Shown in pieces: positions 30,232-39,967 of a stretch of 64,000 nt of DNA (the stretch's first letter is position 1; every line of letters begins with the position of its first letter). The translations under genes and the position numbers were made by a program. Location of the stretch: assembly GCF_000425785.1 (NCBI RefSeq), contig NZ_AUEC01000031.1, forward strand, positions 1-64,000, in the 5' to 3' direction. The notes under the pieces are model-generated. The model saw only the letters and a program-made list of their open reading frames with translations, was not told the origin of the DNA and searched no databases. Source of the DNA: Pseudomonas taiwanensis DSM 21245. GTDB taxonomy: Bacteria; Pseudomonadota; Gammaproteobacteria; Pseudomonadales; Pseudomonadaceae.

Positions 30232-31536
30232 ATGACTGCTACCCGTAAAGCCTACCGCGCCGCCATCCTGCACAGCATCGCCGACCCGGCCGAAGTTGGC
30301 CTGGACGCCTCCCACGAATACTACGAGGATGGCCTGCTGGTAATCGATGATGGCCGCATCAGCGCCGTTGGCCATGCCAGCGAGCTGCTGCCGACCCTGG
30401 ACGCCGACATCGAGGTGGTGCACTACCAGGATGCCCTGATTACCCCAGGCTTCATCGACACCCATATCCACTTCCCGCAGACCGGCATGATCGGTTCCTA
30501 CGGCGAACAGCTGCTGGACTGGCTAAATACCTACACCTTCCCCTGCGAGAAGCAGTTTGCCGACAAGGCCCATGCCGACCAGGTGGCGAAGATTTTCCTC
30601 AAGGAGCTGCTGCGCAATGGCACCACCACCGCCCTGGTGTTCGGCAGCGTGCACCCGGAATCGGTCAACGCGCTGTTCGAAGAAGCTGAGCGTCTGGACC
30701 TGCGCCTGATCGCCGGCAAGGTGATGATGGACCGCAATGCGCCTGACTACCTGACCGACACCGCCGAGTCGAGCTACAGCGAAAGCAAGGCATTGATCGA
30801 ACGCTGGCATGGCAAGGGCCGCCTGCACTACGCGGTCACCCCGCGTTTCGCCCCTACCAGCACCCCGGAACAACTGACCATGGCGGGGCAACTGCTCAAG
30901 GAACACCCCGGCGTGTACATGCACACGCACCTGTCGGAGAACCTCAAGGAAATCGACTGGGTCAAGTCGCTGTTCCCTGAGCAGAAGGGTTACCTGGACG
31001 TCTACGACCACTTCGAACTGCTGGGCGAGCGCTCGGTGTTCGCCCACGGCGTGCACCTGTGTGACGACGAGTGCCAGCGTCTGGCAGAAACCGGCTCGGC
31101 GATCGCCTTCTGCCCAACCTCCAACCTGTTCCTGGGCAGCGGCCTGTTCAACCTGCCCCAGGCCGAGCGTTTCAAGGTCAACGTTGGCCTGGGCACCGAT
31201 GTCGGCGCCGGCACCAGCTTCTCGCTGCTCACTACCCTGAACGAGGCCTACAAGGTGATGCAACTGCAGGGCGCTCGCTTGCACCCCTACAAGTCGCTGT
31301 ACCTGGCGACCCTCGGCGGTGCCCGTGCCTTGCGCCTGGACGACCGCATCGGCAGCCTGCGCCCAGGCAACGATGCCGACTTCGTGGTGCTCGACTACAA
31401 GGCCACGCCGCTGCTGGACTACCGTATCCAACAGTCCAACAGCATCGAAGAGACCCTGTTCGTCCTCACCACCCTGGGCGACGACCGCACCGTGCGGGAA
31501 ACCTACGCGGCCGGTCGTTGCGTGCACCAGCGCTGA
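30232..31536 (+). CDS. guaD: guanine deaminase
   Basis: Zinc amidohydrolase that converts guanine to xanthine, feeding XdhAB. The 434-residue protein carries the metal motif GFIDTHIHFPQ, the conserved histidine in YMHTHLSEN, HGVHLCDDE and the metal aspartate in LGTDVGAG. An upstream extension of the frame overlaps xdhC; the ATG at 30232 gives the family length. It converges on the large minus-strand gene with only 7 bases between stops. Confidence 0.96.
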   Translation: MTATRKAYRAAILHSIADPAEVGLDASHEYYEDGLLVIDDGRISAVGHASELLPTLDADIEVVHYQDALITPGFIDTHIHFPQTGMIGSYGEQLLDWLNTYTFPCEKQFADKAHADQVAKIFLKELLRNGTTTALVFGSVHPESVNALFEEAERLDLRLIAGKVMMDRNAPDYLTDTAESSYSESKALIERWHGKGRLHYAVTPRFAPTSTPEQLTMAGQLLKEHPGVYMHTHLSENLKEIDWVKSLFPEQKGYLDVYDHFELLGERSVFAHGVHLCDDECQRLAETGSAIAFCPTSNLFLGSGLFNLPQAERFKVNVGLGTDVGAGTSFSLLTTLNEAYKVMQLQGARLHPYKSLYLATLGGARALRLDDRIGSLRPGNDADFVVLDYKATPLLDYRIQQSNSIEETLFVLTTLGDDRTVRETYAAGRCVHQR

Positions 31537-31543
31537 GGCGCGA

Positions 31544-34500
31544 TCAGAAATCGGCCAGGCGCGTCACCGCGACCTGGCCACTGTAAGGCCCTGCCCCTAC
31601 GCGCAAGGTCACCAGCAAGCGAACCAGACGTCCTTGCTCGACCGCCTGCTGCAGAGCCTGGCGCGCTTGCGCGCCGATCTGCGTGTGCCACTGCGCCAGC
31701 CAAGCCTGGGACAGCACTGATCCTCCCAGGTCCGGGGCCACATCGATAACCGCCTCTTCGCTGACGGCCACCAGCACGAGGTAGACCCTGCCTGTCGACG
31801 ACTGCCCATACTGGACGACATTGCCGATACGCTGCTGGTGGCTCAATCCATAACGCCTGAGCATATCGTCGACCACGTTGATGGCGTGCTGGCGCATGCG
31901 TCTGCCACTGACAGTGCCGAGCAATTGCTGGCTGTGGGCATCCACGGCTCGCAGGTAGTACACCGGAGGCCTGGCTGCCGGAGCATCCAGCGCCAGCGTC
32001 AACCGCCACCCCCTCTGCCCCTCCAGCTGCAAGGGCCGCTGCGGCGCGAGCAACAACAGCGGGTCGGCGAGATCACCCAGGGCGCGGGTATCTCCCAACC
32101 AGCCATTGAGCACCTGCTCAAGGTGCAACAACCGCGCATGCTCGCTGCCCTGGAACCCTTCGAATACCGTACGGGCGACGTTCTGCGCACTCTGTTGGGC
32201 CAAACCTGGACGCGCACGGCTAACCTGGTAATCCAACGGCAGGGTGAACAGCGCCCGCCGCACCGACCACCCCTGCTGGTTACGCACCACCAACCAGGGC
32301 TGTTCGCCGTAGCGCTGACGCACACAGCGTTGCAGGTCATCGAAACGCAACGGTGCAGGTAGCTGCTGCGTCCGGGTAAGCACAATGGCGCTGTTGCTTT
32401 CCACCGGAAAGATCGGCACCCAGCGCCCTTCGATAGCGACCCCTTGGACCAACGCTTCGCCTTCGGCTCCATAAAGCCCTGAGCCTGGCACTCGCTCGAT
32501 GTCCGCCATCGTGAGCTCACGCGAGCTGTGTCGCCAGCTCCGTCCTTGCGGGACCGTGGGATTCTCGCGCAGCTGGAAATGGATACGCTGCCAGACCAAT
32601 TCGGTGGTGTGCGGCCCCTCGAAGTGCACGCCGCCCAGCACTGGCCGCAGCAATCGTTGCTGGCGGGCCGTGCGCAGCGCGGCAGCGACCGGCAGTGTCA
32701 AGCGGGAGATCAGTTCGTCCAGCCAGACTTCACCGAACAGCACCATGCCGTTGCGCCCCATCAGCGATACCCGCCCCAGCGCCAGATGCTGCAGCAGCAC
32801 ATACACCTCCCGATGCCCGGGCCTCACGAAGATGAACAGGCAACGCCCTTGGTGGCCACCCTCCTGGAGAATCCGGTAACCTCGGTCGACGATGGCCCGC
32901 CTGATGCCTGCCTGGAATGGCTGCAAGGTCGGCTGCCCCACAGCGCTGCGCAGCGCATCGGCTTCGGGACGCGCGAGCATCCAGCGCCACTCGTACGTCT
33001 GGGTGCCGAGGACGTCTCGGTTGACCGCCACTTGCAGATTGTCGACGATGCGCTCGTCGATTATCCGCAGCGGCTCGGAGGTCGCATCATCCAGCCAGTG
33101 ATCCAGATCCTCCAGCGTGATCGAACTCCATCCATGGCGGCGCCGGGCATTCCTGAACAACGTCTCGCCCATTACCTGCCGGGCGTTGGCATTCATCAAG
33201 GGATAACGCCGGGCAAGCCGTGCACCGAAGGTTTCGGCAAAACCACCCAACACTTCAGGCGCCTCGGCGGCGTGCTGCCCCAGTCGGACCCGCACCGGTC
33301 CGAACCCTTGTGCGATCCCGTCATCGAGATCGACCAGCCGTTCAGGCTGCCAGCCCGGCTGGACGATGAAACGCACCCGACTGGAGGCCGCCCCTTCAAG
33401 TATTGGGTAATAGTTACCCTCGACACGCACACCGAGCGCCGAGGTATCCGACTGCCCCCCGAAATGTACACTGACTTCGCCCCCGGACCTTGCGATCACA
33501 CGGTCTTCGCCATGAAGCGCCCAACGCCACTGCTGCCAGGGCTGGGAAGGCCTGGTGACCGGCACACCCGCCGAGCTGCCTGGGCCAATGAGGTAGGTAC
33601 GCGACCAGGCTGGCGCGACACCATCGGCCAGGTAGGACAATACGAACTCCACCCGCTGCTCTTCACTTCGAAAGGCGTAGTTGGCGAGGATGCGCCGTCC
33701 CCGCGCCAAGGCGGTCTGCGGGCTTGCCCCGGCGAACGGCTGGTGCCGGCTGCGCGGCCCCGCATATTTCAGCAGCCCTTCCGATTCGGTCAGTTTGCCG
33801 CCGCCACCGCGCAGGCCGACCTCGGCATGCACGACCCAACGCCCACCCTCCCTGCGCACTGGCGCCTCGTAGCGCCGCATGGTGGTGGCACGCAAGCGTA
33901 GCGTGTGCTCCCCGGCTCGCCGGTAGACGGCATAGAGGCGACCGTCCTGCTGGATGTACTGCTGGCCGGCATGCAGCCAAAGCCCCTCGTCGCCCCCCTG
34001 CAAGCGAGTCGCGCCGCGCAGTCGTGGTTGTACCTCATAGCCGGCCAGCGGGCGGCTGGCGCTGAGTTGCCGCAGGCGCAGGCGCACGGCCCGGCGCAGG
34101 CTCCACAGCCCACCGGCGACAGGAACGGCGGTTAGCAGGATGTCGGCCACGGCACCCGCCACGCTCAGCGCAGCCCAACCCAATGAGTCGGCATCCCGTG
34201 CCCGCCAGGCGCTACCGATGGCCTGGACACTGTGCTGGATATCCTGCAATGCGACGACCACGTTCACACCCGGCACTATCGCCAGGCCAGCCCTGAGATA
34301 ACCGATGTGGCGCTCATGCGCCTGCTGGTCACGGCTGATCCTGATACCCAGCTGATTGCGCCCTTGCTGGCGCGCCAGACTCATCAGGCGGTTACGCCGG
34401 TCCGTCAGCTGCAGGCCGATGAGCGTCTGGTCGATTGCCGCTGGGGCATTCAAGAAGCCGTCATAGCCCTTGCTGGCCGCCTGGCGGAAATAGCTCAGGA

Positions 34501-36565
34501 GCCGGTCAGGGTCGTCGGTGCAGCGCTGCGCAACATAGTCGGCTACATCCGTGCGGGTGCGGATGGCCAGCCGCAGATGAGCCAACGCCTGTTCAAGGCT
34601 ATCGCGCTCGATCAAATTGATGTCTTCTGGCGCACCGGGCAAAACCAGCACGGTTAGGCCTGAATCGGTCCTGACCAGCGCACCGGCGCCGCGGATTTCG
34701 CTACCCAGGGCCTGGTTGCTGTTGATGGTCAACCAGTGAACTCGCATCCTTGCTTGCGCCAGTGCCGCAGTTGAAGTCACCTGCGCCGCGGTGTCCAGCA
34801 TGTCCACGGCAGGTTGGCTGAGCGCCTGACGCCAGTGTTGTACGCGGGCCAACAGTTGCAGTTCGAGTCTGTAAGGTCGACGCAAGCGCTGGATATCCGC
34901 CTCCTGCGACGGGTCGAATGTCACAGCCAGAGTAGTCTCGAATTGCCTCAGCGGGTCGAGCGAGACCAAGGTGTCGGACAGATACTTCGCCGAGATGCCC
35001 GCTACCCGCCACTGGGCCATCTGCAGGCGTCTAGTCTCGGCGTCGTCCTGGCCATCGAAGCCTTCGCAAGCCAGTTGCGCGACCGTCACATCCTCCCATT
35101 CGTCGCTTGCCACCCATGTCATCGACGCCTGCGCCGCGTGTAATGGAGCGCCGGAAAAGCCGAACTCGCCGCCAGGGAAGGGCTCGATGACTGTACCTTC
35201 GCCCAACCAGTGAAAGCCGACCGACACCGGCCGATGCAGCAGCACGGTGTCAGGGGTCAGCGTGATGCCCAGGTCCTGCTGGATTCGATCGCAGAGCAAC
35301 TGACCGGCGAATGTGACAAATGGCGGTAATTGTTCTTCAAGCCAATCTTCCAGCGCCCAGGCTGCCTGTTGGTACTCCCTCAGCCAGGCGGCAAAGAGCT
35401 CGCGCTCATCTTCGCTTCGCGCCAGCAGCCACTGTGGCAGGTGTTGGGCCAACGTATCGGCTGCCCACAGTTGCTCGAGCACCGCCACCGCCGCCTGCCG
35501 ACAACTGTCGACCGGCATCGACAGCGCCGTGCGGGCAAGCTCCCGACGCCGCTCGGCCTCCTGATCGGGCGTCAGTTGTGCCAGCGGGCCATTGGCTGGC
35601 GGAGCGTCCCCCAACTGCCCCGACCAGTGATCCAGCAGGTCCTGTACAAGACCGGTGAGGCCTTGCGGAGCGGGCACGAACTGCAATTGAGCCTCATCCT
35701 CGGGAACCAGCGAGGATACTGGCAGGCGTGCGTTGGCCAGGGTGAAGGCCAGGCGCTCGCGCAGTTGTACCTGGGCCTCCAGGCAAATCAGCCCTCCGCC
35801 TTCGCCATGAACCCAGACCAGCAGGGGGGCATCGAGCAAGCCAGAGGCCCATGCACTGGCTTGGACCATCGCCCACACCCCAGGCAGTGGCTGTTCACCC
35901 ACCTGCACCGAAAGCCACTGCACGGGGTGCTGATCATCGGGCGAGAACAATTGGTCGCGAGCCTGATGTGTGATTTGCCCCTCAAGCACCTGCAAGCTTG
36001 CCTCGGCATCCATGGCCGCGAGGATTGCTGCTTGCAATGGCCCCGACTCGCGCCACGGCCCTTCCCCCGTCAGCGCCCGACGCGCCTGCTCGGTCGCTTT
36101 ATGCCGGGTGCTTTGCAGGCTTATCCAAGGCGCCAGTGCCTGTCGCGCTGGCGCCGTCGCGCCGAAACAGTCCAACAGCCGCTGAAGGTGCTGTGCCCGG
36201 TAACGGTCACGCAGACGCTCGGGGTAGCTGTCCGGCAAACTGCCTAATGGCAACAGGTCGGCATAAACCTGCGCTTGGGCCTCCAGGGCTTCCTCCAGCA
36301 CGCTGAACCACTGCGGTTCGGCGGACTCGATGTGCCCTGCCTGCAAATCGAGCCCAGCGGGCAAACGTTGCCGCCATTGCGTATCGCCAGCCGACCTGGC
36401 CCGCCGTGCAACCGATGCCTGGTTGAGCCAGTCCACGGGATCGGGCGCATCGGCAAGCAGTGCATGCAGTTGCACCCTGGCCTGCTCCAGGACCGGGTCG
36501 GGGGCGCTTGTCGATTCAACGCTGTCGAGGGGTACGGCATCGAACAATTCGGCCGGTAAAGTCAT
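31544..36565 (-). CDS. very large toxin-like protein, dermonecrotic-toxin (DUF6543-type) candidate
   Basis: One uninterrupted 1673-residue frame with AAGGAGCT before its ATG. No signal peptide is visible. The first 750 residues are acidic, mostly helical and rich in Leu, Gln and Trp. The segment around 672-715 (ADYVAQRCTDDPDRLL, SKGYDGFLNAPAAID) resembles proteins annotated in Pseudomonas as dermonecrotic toxin domain proteins. Two hydrophobic stretches at about 755-775 and 795-820 could insert in membranes. The last 800 residues are beta-rich with many Arg and Trp, and no enzyme motif is recognised. No immunity or secretion gene adjoins. It sits between two housekeeping-type purine genes, which suggests an insertion. 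Family assignment is by impression only. Confidence 0.6.
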   Translation of the reverse strand: MTLPAELFDAVPLDSVESTSAPDPVLEQARVQLHALLADAPDPVDWLNQASVARRARSAGDTQWRQRLPAGLDLQAGHIESAEPQWFSVLEEALEAQAQVYADLLPLGSLPDSYPERLRDRYRAQHLQRLLDCFGATAPARQALAPWISLQSTRHKATEQARRALTGEGPWRESGPLQAAILAAMDAEASLQVLEGQITHQARDQLFSPDDQHPVQWLSVQVGEQPLPGVWAMVQASAWASGLLDAPLLVWVHGEGGGLICLEAQVQLRERLAFTLANARLPVSSLVPEDEAQLQFVPAPQGLTGLVQDLLDHWSGQLGDAPPANGPLAQLTPDQEAERRRELARTALSMPVDSCRQAAVAVLEQLWAADTLAQHLPQWLLARSEDERELFAAWLREYQQAAWALEDWLEEQLPPFVTFAGQLLCDRIQQDLGITLTPDTVLLHRPVSVGFHWLGEGTVIEPFPGGEFGFSGAPLHAAQASMTWVASDEWEDVTVAQLACEGFDGQDDAETRRLQMAQWRVAGISAKYLSDTLVSLDPLRQFETTLAVTFDPSQEADIQRLRRPYRLELQLLARVQHWRQALSQPAVDMLDTAAQVTSTAALAQARMRVHWLTINSNQALGSEIRGAGALVRTDSGLTVLVLPGAPEDINLIERDSLEQALAHLRLAIRTRTDVADYVAQRCTDDPDRLLSYFRQAASKGYDGFLNAPAAIDQTLIGLQLTDRRNRLMSLARQQGRNQLGIRISRDQQAHERHIGYLRAGLAIVPGVNVVVALQDIQHSVQAIGSAWRARDADSLGWAALSVAGAVADILLTAVPVAGGLWSLRRAVRLRLRQLSASRPLAGYEVQPRLRGATRLQGGDEGLWLHAGQQYIQQDGRLYAVYRRAGEHTLRLRATTMRRYEAPVRREGGRWVVHAEVGLRGGGGKLTESEGLLKYAGPRSRHQPFAGASPQTALARGRRILANYAFRSEEQRVEFVLSYLADGVAPAWSRTYLIGPGSSAGVPVTRPSQPWQQWRWALHGEDRVIARSGGEVSVHFGGQSDTSALGVRVEGNYYPILEGAASSRVRFIVQPGWQPERLVDLDDGIAQGFGPVRVRLGQHAAEAPEVLGGFAETFGARLARRYPLMNANARQVMGETLFRNARRRHGWSSITLEDLDHWLDDATSEPLRIIDERIVDNLQVAVNRDVLGTQTYEWRWMLARPEADALRSAVGQPTLQPFQAGIRRAIVDRGYRILQEGGHQGRCLFIFVRPGHREVYVLLQHLALGRVSLMGRNGMVLFGEVWLDELISRLTLPVAAALRTARQQRLLRPVLGGVHFEGPHTTELVWQRIHFQLRENPTVPQGRSWRHSSRELTMADIERVPGSGLYGAEGEALVQGVAIEGRWVPIFPVESNSAIVLTRTQQLPAPLRFDDLQRCVRQRYGEQPWLVVRNQQGWSVRRALFTLPLDYQVSRARPGLAQQSAQNVARTVFEGFQGSEHARLLHLEQVLNGWLGDTRALGDLADPLLLLAPQRPLQLEGQRGWRLTLALDAPAARPPVYYLRAVDAHSQQLLGTVSGRRMRQHAINVVDDMLRRYGLSHQQRIGNVVQYGQSSTGRVYLVLVAVSEEAVIDVAPDLGGSVLSQAWLAQWHTQIGAQARQALQQAVEQGRLVRLLVTLRVGAGPYSGQVAVTRLADF

Positions 36566-36678
36566 GTAGGTAGCTCCTTATGAAGAGCCACCAGTCTGCG
36601 CAGGGGGACCGTCGAAAAGCGGTACATTCATATTCACAGCCCATCGGCGCCCCTGCGCCCCCAGCCTGCAAACCGGCT

Positions 36679-37377
36679 TTATGGCTCGCGGGCCAAGCCA
36701 CGGTACAGCGCACCACCGATCGCAGCGCCAATCAACGGTGCCAGCCAGAATAGCCACAACTGCTGCAAGGCCCAGCCGCCGACGAACAATGCCGGGCCGG
36801 TACTGCGTGCGGGATTGACCGAGGTGTTGGTCACCGGGATCGAGATCAGGTGAATGAGGGTCAGGGCCAGGCCGATGGCGATAGGGGCGAAGCCTGCCGG
36901 TGCGCGTGCGTCGGTGGCGCCCATGATGACCACCAGGAACATCGCCGTCATCACCACTTCGCTGACAAAGCCGGCCGCCAGCGAATAGCCGCCGGGCGAG
37001 TGATCGGCATAACCGTTCGAAGCCAGACCAGATGCCAGTTCGAAACCGGCCTTGCCGCTGGCGATGAAGTAAATCACCGCCGCCGCCAGGATCGCGCCGA
37101 TCACCTGGGCGATCACATAAGGCAGCAGTTCCTTGGCCGGAAAGCGCCCCCCCACCACAAGCCCGAACGACACGGCAGGGTTGAGGTGGCAGCCGGAGAT
37201 ATGGCCGATGGCGAACGCCATGGTGAGCACGGTGAGGCCGAAGGCGAAAGCGACACCAAGCACGCCAATGCCGATGGGGGAACTGGCTGCGAGTACTGCA
37301 CTGCCACAGCCGCCAAGCACTAACCAGAAGGTGCCGACCAGTTCGGCGCCCATACGTGTACCCAGGGAGATGCTCAT
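36679..37377 (-). CDS. aqpZ: aquaporin Z-type channel
   Basis: Water channel of the MIP family, 232 residues with six membrane helices and the two pore motifs NPAVSFG and NPARSTGPA. The frame stays open upstream, but the start at 37377 is preceded by GAGGAAAGGAATC and begins the family-typical [17 protein letters not shown]. AqpZ rather than GlpF is favoured by size and the HLNPAVS context. It lies within the purine cluster with no obvious operon partner. Confidence 0.92.
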   Translation of the reverse strand: MSISLGTRMGAELVGTFWLVLGGCGSAVLAASSPIGIGVLGVAFAFGLTVLTMAFAIGHISGCHLNPAVSFGLVVGGRFPAKELLPYVIAQVIGAILAAAVIYFIASGKAGFELASGLASNGYADHSPGGYSLAAGFVSEVVMTAMFLVVIMGATDARAPAGFAPIAIGLALTLIHLISIPVTNTSVNPARSTGPALFVGGWALQQLWLFWLAPLIGAAIGGALYRGLAREP

Positions 37378-37509
37378 GATTCCTTTCCTCAAGTAGTTGA
37401 ACGCAATGAATGCGCAAGCCCAACTGCTTGATGAAGGTTTGCCCACAAGAATTTAGCAGACCTTGGGTTAATGGCCAGTCAAGGCCACGGGACCGCTGCG
37501 CGACACGAG

Positions 37510-37534
37510 GCCGCGCCCTCTCGGACGGCGCGGC
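37510..37534 (-). terminator. hairpin after the GntR gene
   Basis: GCCGCGCC (37510-37517) pairs perfectly with GGCGCGGC (37527-37534), 36 bases beyond the stop of the minus-strand GntR gene. There is no T tract, so the terminator call rests on position and stem strength. Confidence 0.5.
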
Positions 37535-37569
37535 GCTGGAGAAAACTCAGGAGACCGGCGCGGGAAGGA

Positions 37570-38325
37570 TCAGCCCTTGACGGAGGCCTTGGGCTTTTTC
37601 AGGAGGTGCGAAAACACGGCATGCAAGTCGTCCGAGGCACTCTCCTCGTCCAGGTTGAGCTTGCTGTCGATGTGGTCCATGTGGTGCATCATCAGGCTCA
37701 CTGCCTGCTCGGCATCGCGCGCCTCGATGGCGTCGATCAACTGCATGTGCTCGTCGTACGAGCAATGCGAACGGTTGCCGCTTTCGTACTGGGCGATGAT
37801 CAGCGAGGTCTGGGACACCAGGCTGCGCTGGAAGCTCACCAGCGGGGCATTGCCAGCCGCTTCGGCCAGCTTGAGGTGGAACTCGCCGGAAAGACGGATA
37901 CCCGCACCCCGGTCGCCACGCGAGAAGCTGTCCCGCTCTTCACGCACCATCTGGCGCAGCTCGTTGAGTTGCTCGGCGGTAGCGTGCTGCACGGCCAGTT
38001 CGGTGATAGCGCGCTCGACCATACGCCGCGAGAAGAACACCTGACGCGCCTCTTCCACCGTCGGGCTGGCCACCACCGCGCCGCGATTGGGTCGCAGCAG
38101 CACCACACTTTCATGGGCCAGGCGCGACAACGCGCGGCGAATGATGGTACGGCTGACACCGAAGATCTCGCCCAGCGCTTCCTCGCTCAACTTGGTGCCC
38201 GGTGCCAGACGCTGCTCGAGGATCGCCTCGAAGATGTGCGCATAGACGATGTCGTCCTGGGTACCACTGCGGCCAGCCTTGCCAGCGCGTGCAGGTTTCT
38301 TCAGAGGTTGCAGCTGTTCGTTCAT
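37570..38325 (-). CDS. GntR family regulator with FCD domain, purine cluster
   Basis: A 251-residue regulator: an N-terminal basic segment, a winged helix-turn-helix (LSEEALGEIFGVSRTIIRRALSRLAHESVVLL) and a helical FCD domain with metal/ligand histidines (SGEFHLKLAEAAGN, MMHHMDHID). The frame continues upstream to 38430; MNEQLQPLKKPARAG at 38325 is the better start. It is divergent from the AzgA-like permease gene. The TTGTATACAA-type palindromes upstream of that permease, uraH, puuE, the GlcG-like gene and gcl are its most likely operators. That link is inferred from proximity and from typical FCD-GntR site form. Confidence 0.9.
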   Translation of the reverse strand: MNEQLQPLKKPARAGKAGRSGTQDDIVYAHIFEAILEQRLAPGTKLSEEALGEIFGVSRTIIRRALSRLAHESVVLLRPNRGAVVASPTVEEARQVFFSRRMVERAITELAVQHATAEQLNELRQMVREERDSFSRGDRGAGIRLSGEFHLKLAEAAGNAPLVSFQRSLVSQTSLIIAQYESGNRSHCSYDEHMQLIDAIEARDAEQAVSLMMHHMDHIDSKLNLDEESASDDLHAVFSHLLKKPKASVKG

Positions 38326-38458
38326 GGGCTCTCGAGGCACGAAGGAAAGTATGGCGCCATTGTACACAGGCTGAGCCGTTTCTGCAGGTGGCCTTTTCGC
38401 TATATAGCCATCGAGCGACAGTTTATGCACACAAAAGATAAAACATTATTTGCATTCT

Positions 38459-38468
38459 TTGTACACAA
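38459..38468. promoter_or_regulatory. TTGTATACAA-type operator before the AzgA-like permease
   Basis: TTGTACACAA, one base from the perfect palindrome TTGTATACAA seen elsewhere in the window. It lies 134 bases from the start of the GntR gene and 140 from the permease start, in their divergent intergenic region. Confidence 0.6.
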
Positions 38469-38492
38469 AAGGATAATCCAGCGAGCAACTTC

Positions 38493-38508
38493 TTGACCCA
38501 TAAGTCAA
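38493..38508. promoter_or_regulatory. RutR-like box before the AzgA-like permease
   Basis: TTGACC-CATA-AGTCAA is a 16-base interrupted palindrome of the same TGACC-N4-RGTCA class as the two boxes at xdhA. It lies about 100 bases upstream of the permease gene. The regulator is inferred to be the TetR protein at 52094-52705. Confidence 0.5.
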
Positions 38509-38607
38509 CAAACGGTCGGACGTCTGCCTTCCCTCTTGGAGCCGCCAAGCGCTTTTGCGCAGGACGAAGGCTCCACAACAACAAGAAAGACTTGAGGAGT
38601 ACTCGCT

Positions 38608-39957
38608 GTGGAAAGCCGCAAATCCGAAGCCCCTACGCTGGATCTCGCGCCGCCGCTCGAAACGAGCTGGCTGGAGCGGATTTTCAAACTCAAGCAACAC
38701 GGCAGCACTGTCCGAACCGAGCTGATCGCCGGGGTGACCACCTTCATCACCATGGCGTACATCATTTTCGTCAACCCCAACATCATGGCCGACGCAGGTA
38801 TCGACCATGGCGCGGCCTTCGTCGCCACCTGCATCGCCGCCGCCCTCGGCTGCCTGCTGATGGGCCTTTACGCCAACTGGCCGGTGGGCCTGGCACCGGG
38901 CATGGGGCTTAACGCCTTCTTTACCTACACCGTGGTCGGGACCATGGGCTACAACTGGGAAACAGCGCTCGGGGCCGTGTTCGTCTCGGGCGTGCTGTTC
39001 ATGTTCCTGACCTTGTCGAAGGTTCGCGAATGGTTGCTCAACAGCATCCCAGTGAGCCTGCGACATGCCATGGGTGCCGGGGTCGGACTGTTTCTCGGAC
39101 TGATCGGCCTCAAGACCGCAGGGATCATCGTCGACAGCCCGGCCACACTGATCAAGCTCGGCTCGCTGCATGAGCCTGGTCCGCTGCTGGCAGCGGTGTG
39201 CTTCCTGATGATCGCCATCCTCAGCTACAAGCGGGTGTTCGGCGCCATCCTGATCAGCATCATCGGCGTCACCGTCGCTGGCTGGGGCTTGGGTCTGGTG
39301 AAGTTCGGTGGCGTGATGTCGATGCCTCCGAGCCTGGCACCCACCTGGATGGCCATGGATGTGGCGGGCGTGTTCAACGTCAGCATGATCAGCGTGGTAC
39401 TGGCGTTCCTCTTCGTGCACATGTTCGACACCGCCGGCACCCTGATGGGCGTAGCCCAGCGGGCCAACCTGGTGGCAGCGGATGGGCGTATCGAAAACCT
39501 GTCGAAGGCCCTGAAGGCCGACAGTGCCTCCAGTGTGTTCGGAGCGGTGGTCGGCGTGCCACCTGTGACCAGCTACGTGGAGAGTGCCGCGGGTGTCGCG
39601 GCGGGTGGCCGTACTGGCTTGACTGCAGTGGTCGTCGGCGTCCTGTTCATCGCCGCGATGTTCTTCGCGCCACTGGCCGGGATGATCCCTGCCTATGCCA
39701 CTGCTGGTGCACTGATCTATGTAGCGATGCTGATGATGGGCAGCATGGCGCACATTCACTGGGATGAAGCCACCGACAGCATTCCAGCGATCGTTACCGT
39801 GATCATGATGCCGCTGACCTTCTCGGTCGCCGATGGTATTGCCCTGGGCTTCATCAGCTATGTGGCATTGAAGGCAGGCACTGGCAAGTACAAGGAAATC
39901 TCTGCCAGCCTTTGGGTACTGTGCGCGATTTTCATTGCCAAGTTCGTGTTTCTTTAA
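38608..39957 (+). CDS. NCS2 family purine permease (AzgA/adenine-guanine-hypoxanthine type)
   Basis: A 449-residue proton symporter with about 12-14 membrane helices. The signature RTELIAGVTTFITMAYIIFVNP and GLAPGMGLNAFF identify the AzgA-like branch, which carries adenine, guanine or hypoxanthine. The start is GTG at 38608 with GAGGAGT upstream. It supplies substrates to GuaD and XdhAB. Two different operator-like palindromes precede it. Which purines it carries cannot be settled from sequence alone. Confidence 0.93.
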   Translation: MESRKSEAPTLDLAPPLETSWLERIFKLKQHGSTVRTELIAGVTTFITMAYIIFVNPNIMADAGIDHGAAFVATCIAAALGCLLMGLYANWPVGLAPGMGLNAFFTYTVVGTMGYNWETALGAVFVSGVLFMFLTLSKVREWLLNSIPVSLRHAMGAGVGLFLGLIGLKTAGIIVDSPATLIKLGSLHEPGPLLAAVCFLMIAILSYKRVFGAILISIIGVTVAGWGLGLVKFGGVMSMPPSLAPTWMAMDVAGVFNVSMISVVLAFLFVHMFDTAGTLMGVAQRANLVAADGRIENLSKALKADSASSVFGAVVGVPPVTSYVESAAGVAAGGRTGLTAVVVGVLFIAAMFFAPLAGMIPAYATAGALIYVAMLMMGSMAHIHWDEATDSIPAIVTVIMMPLTFSVADGIALGFISYVALKAGTGKYKEISASLWVLCAIFIAKFVFL

Positions 39958-39967
39958 TTCGTGAATG

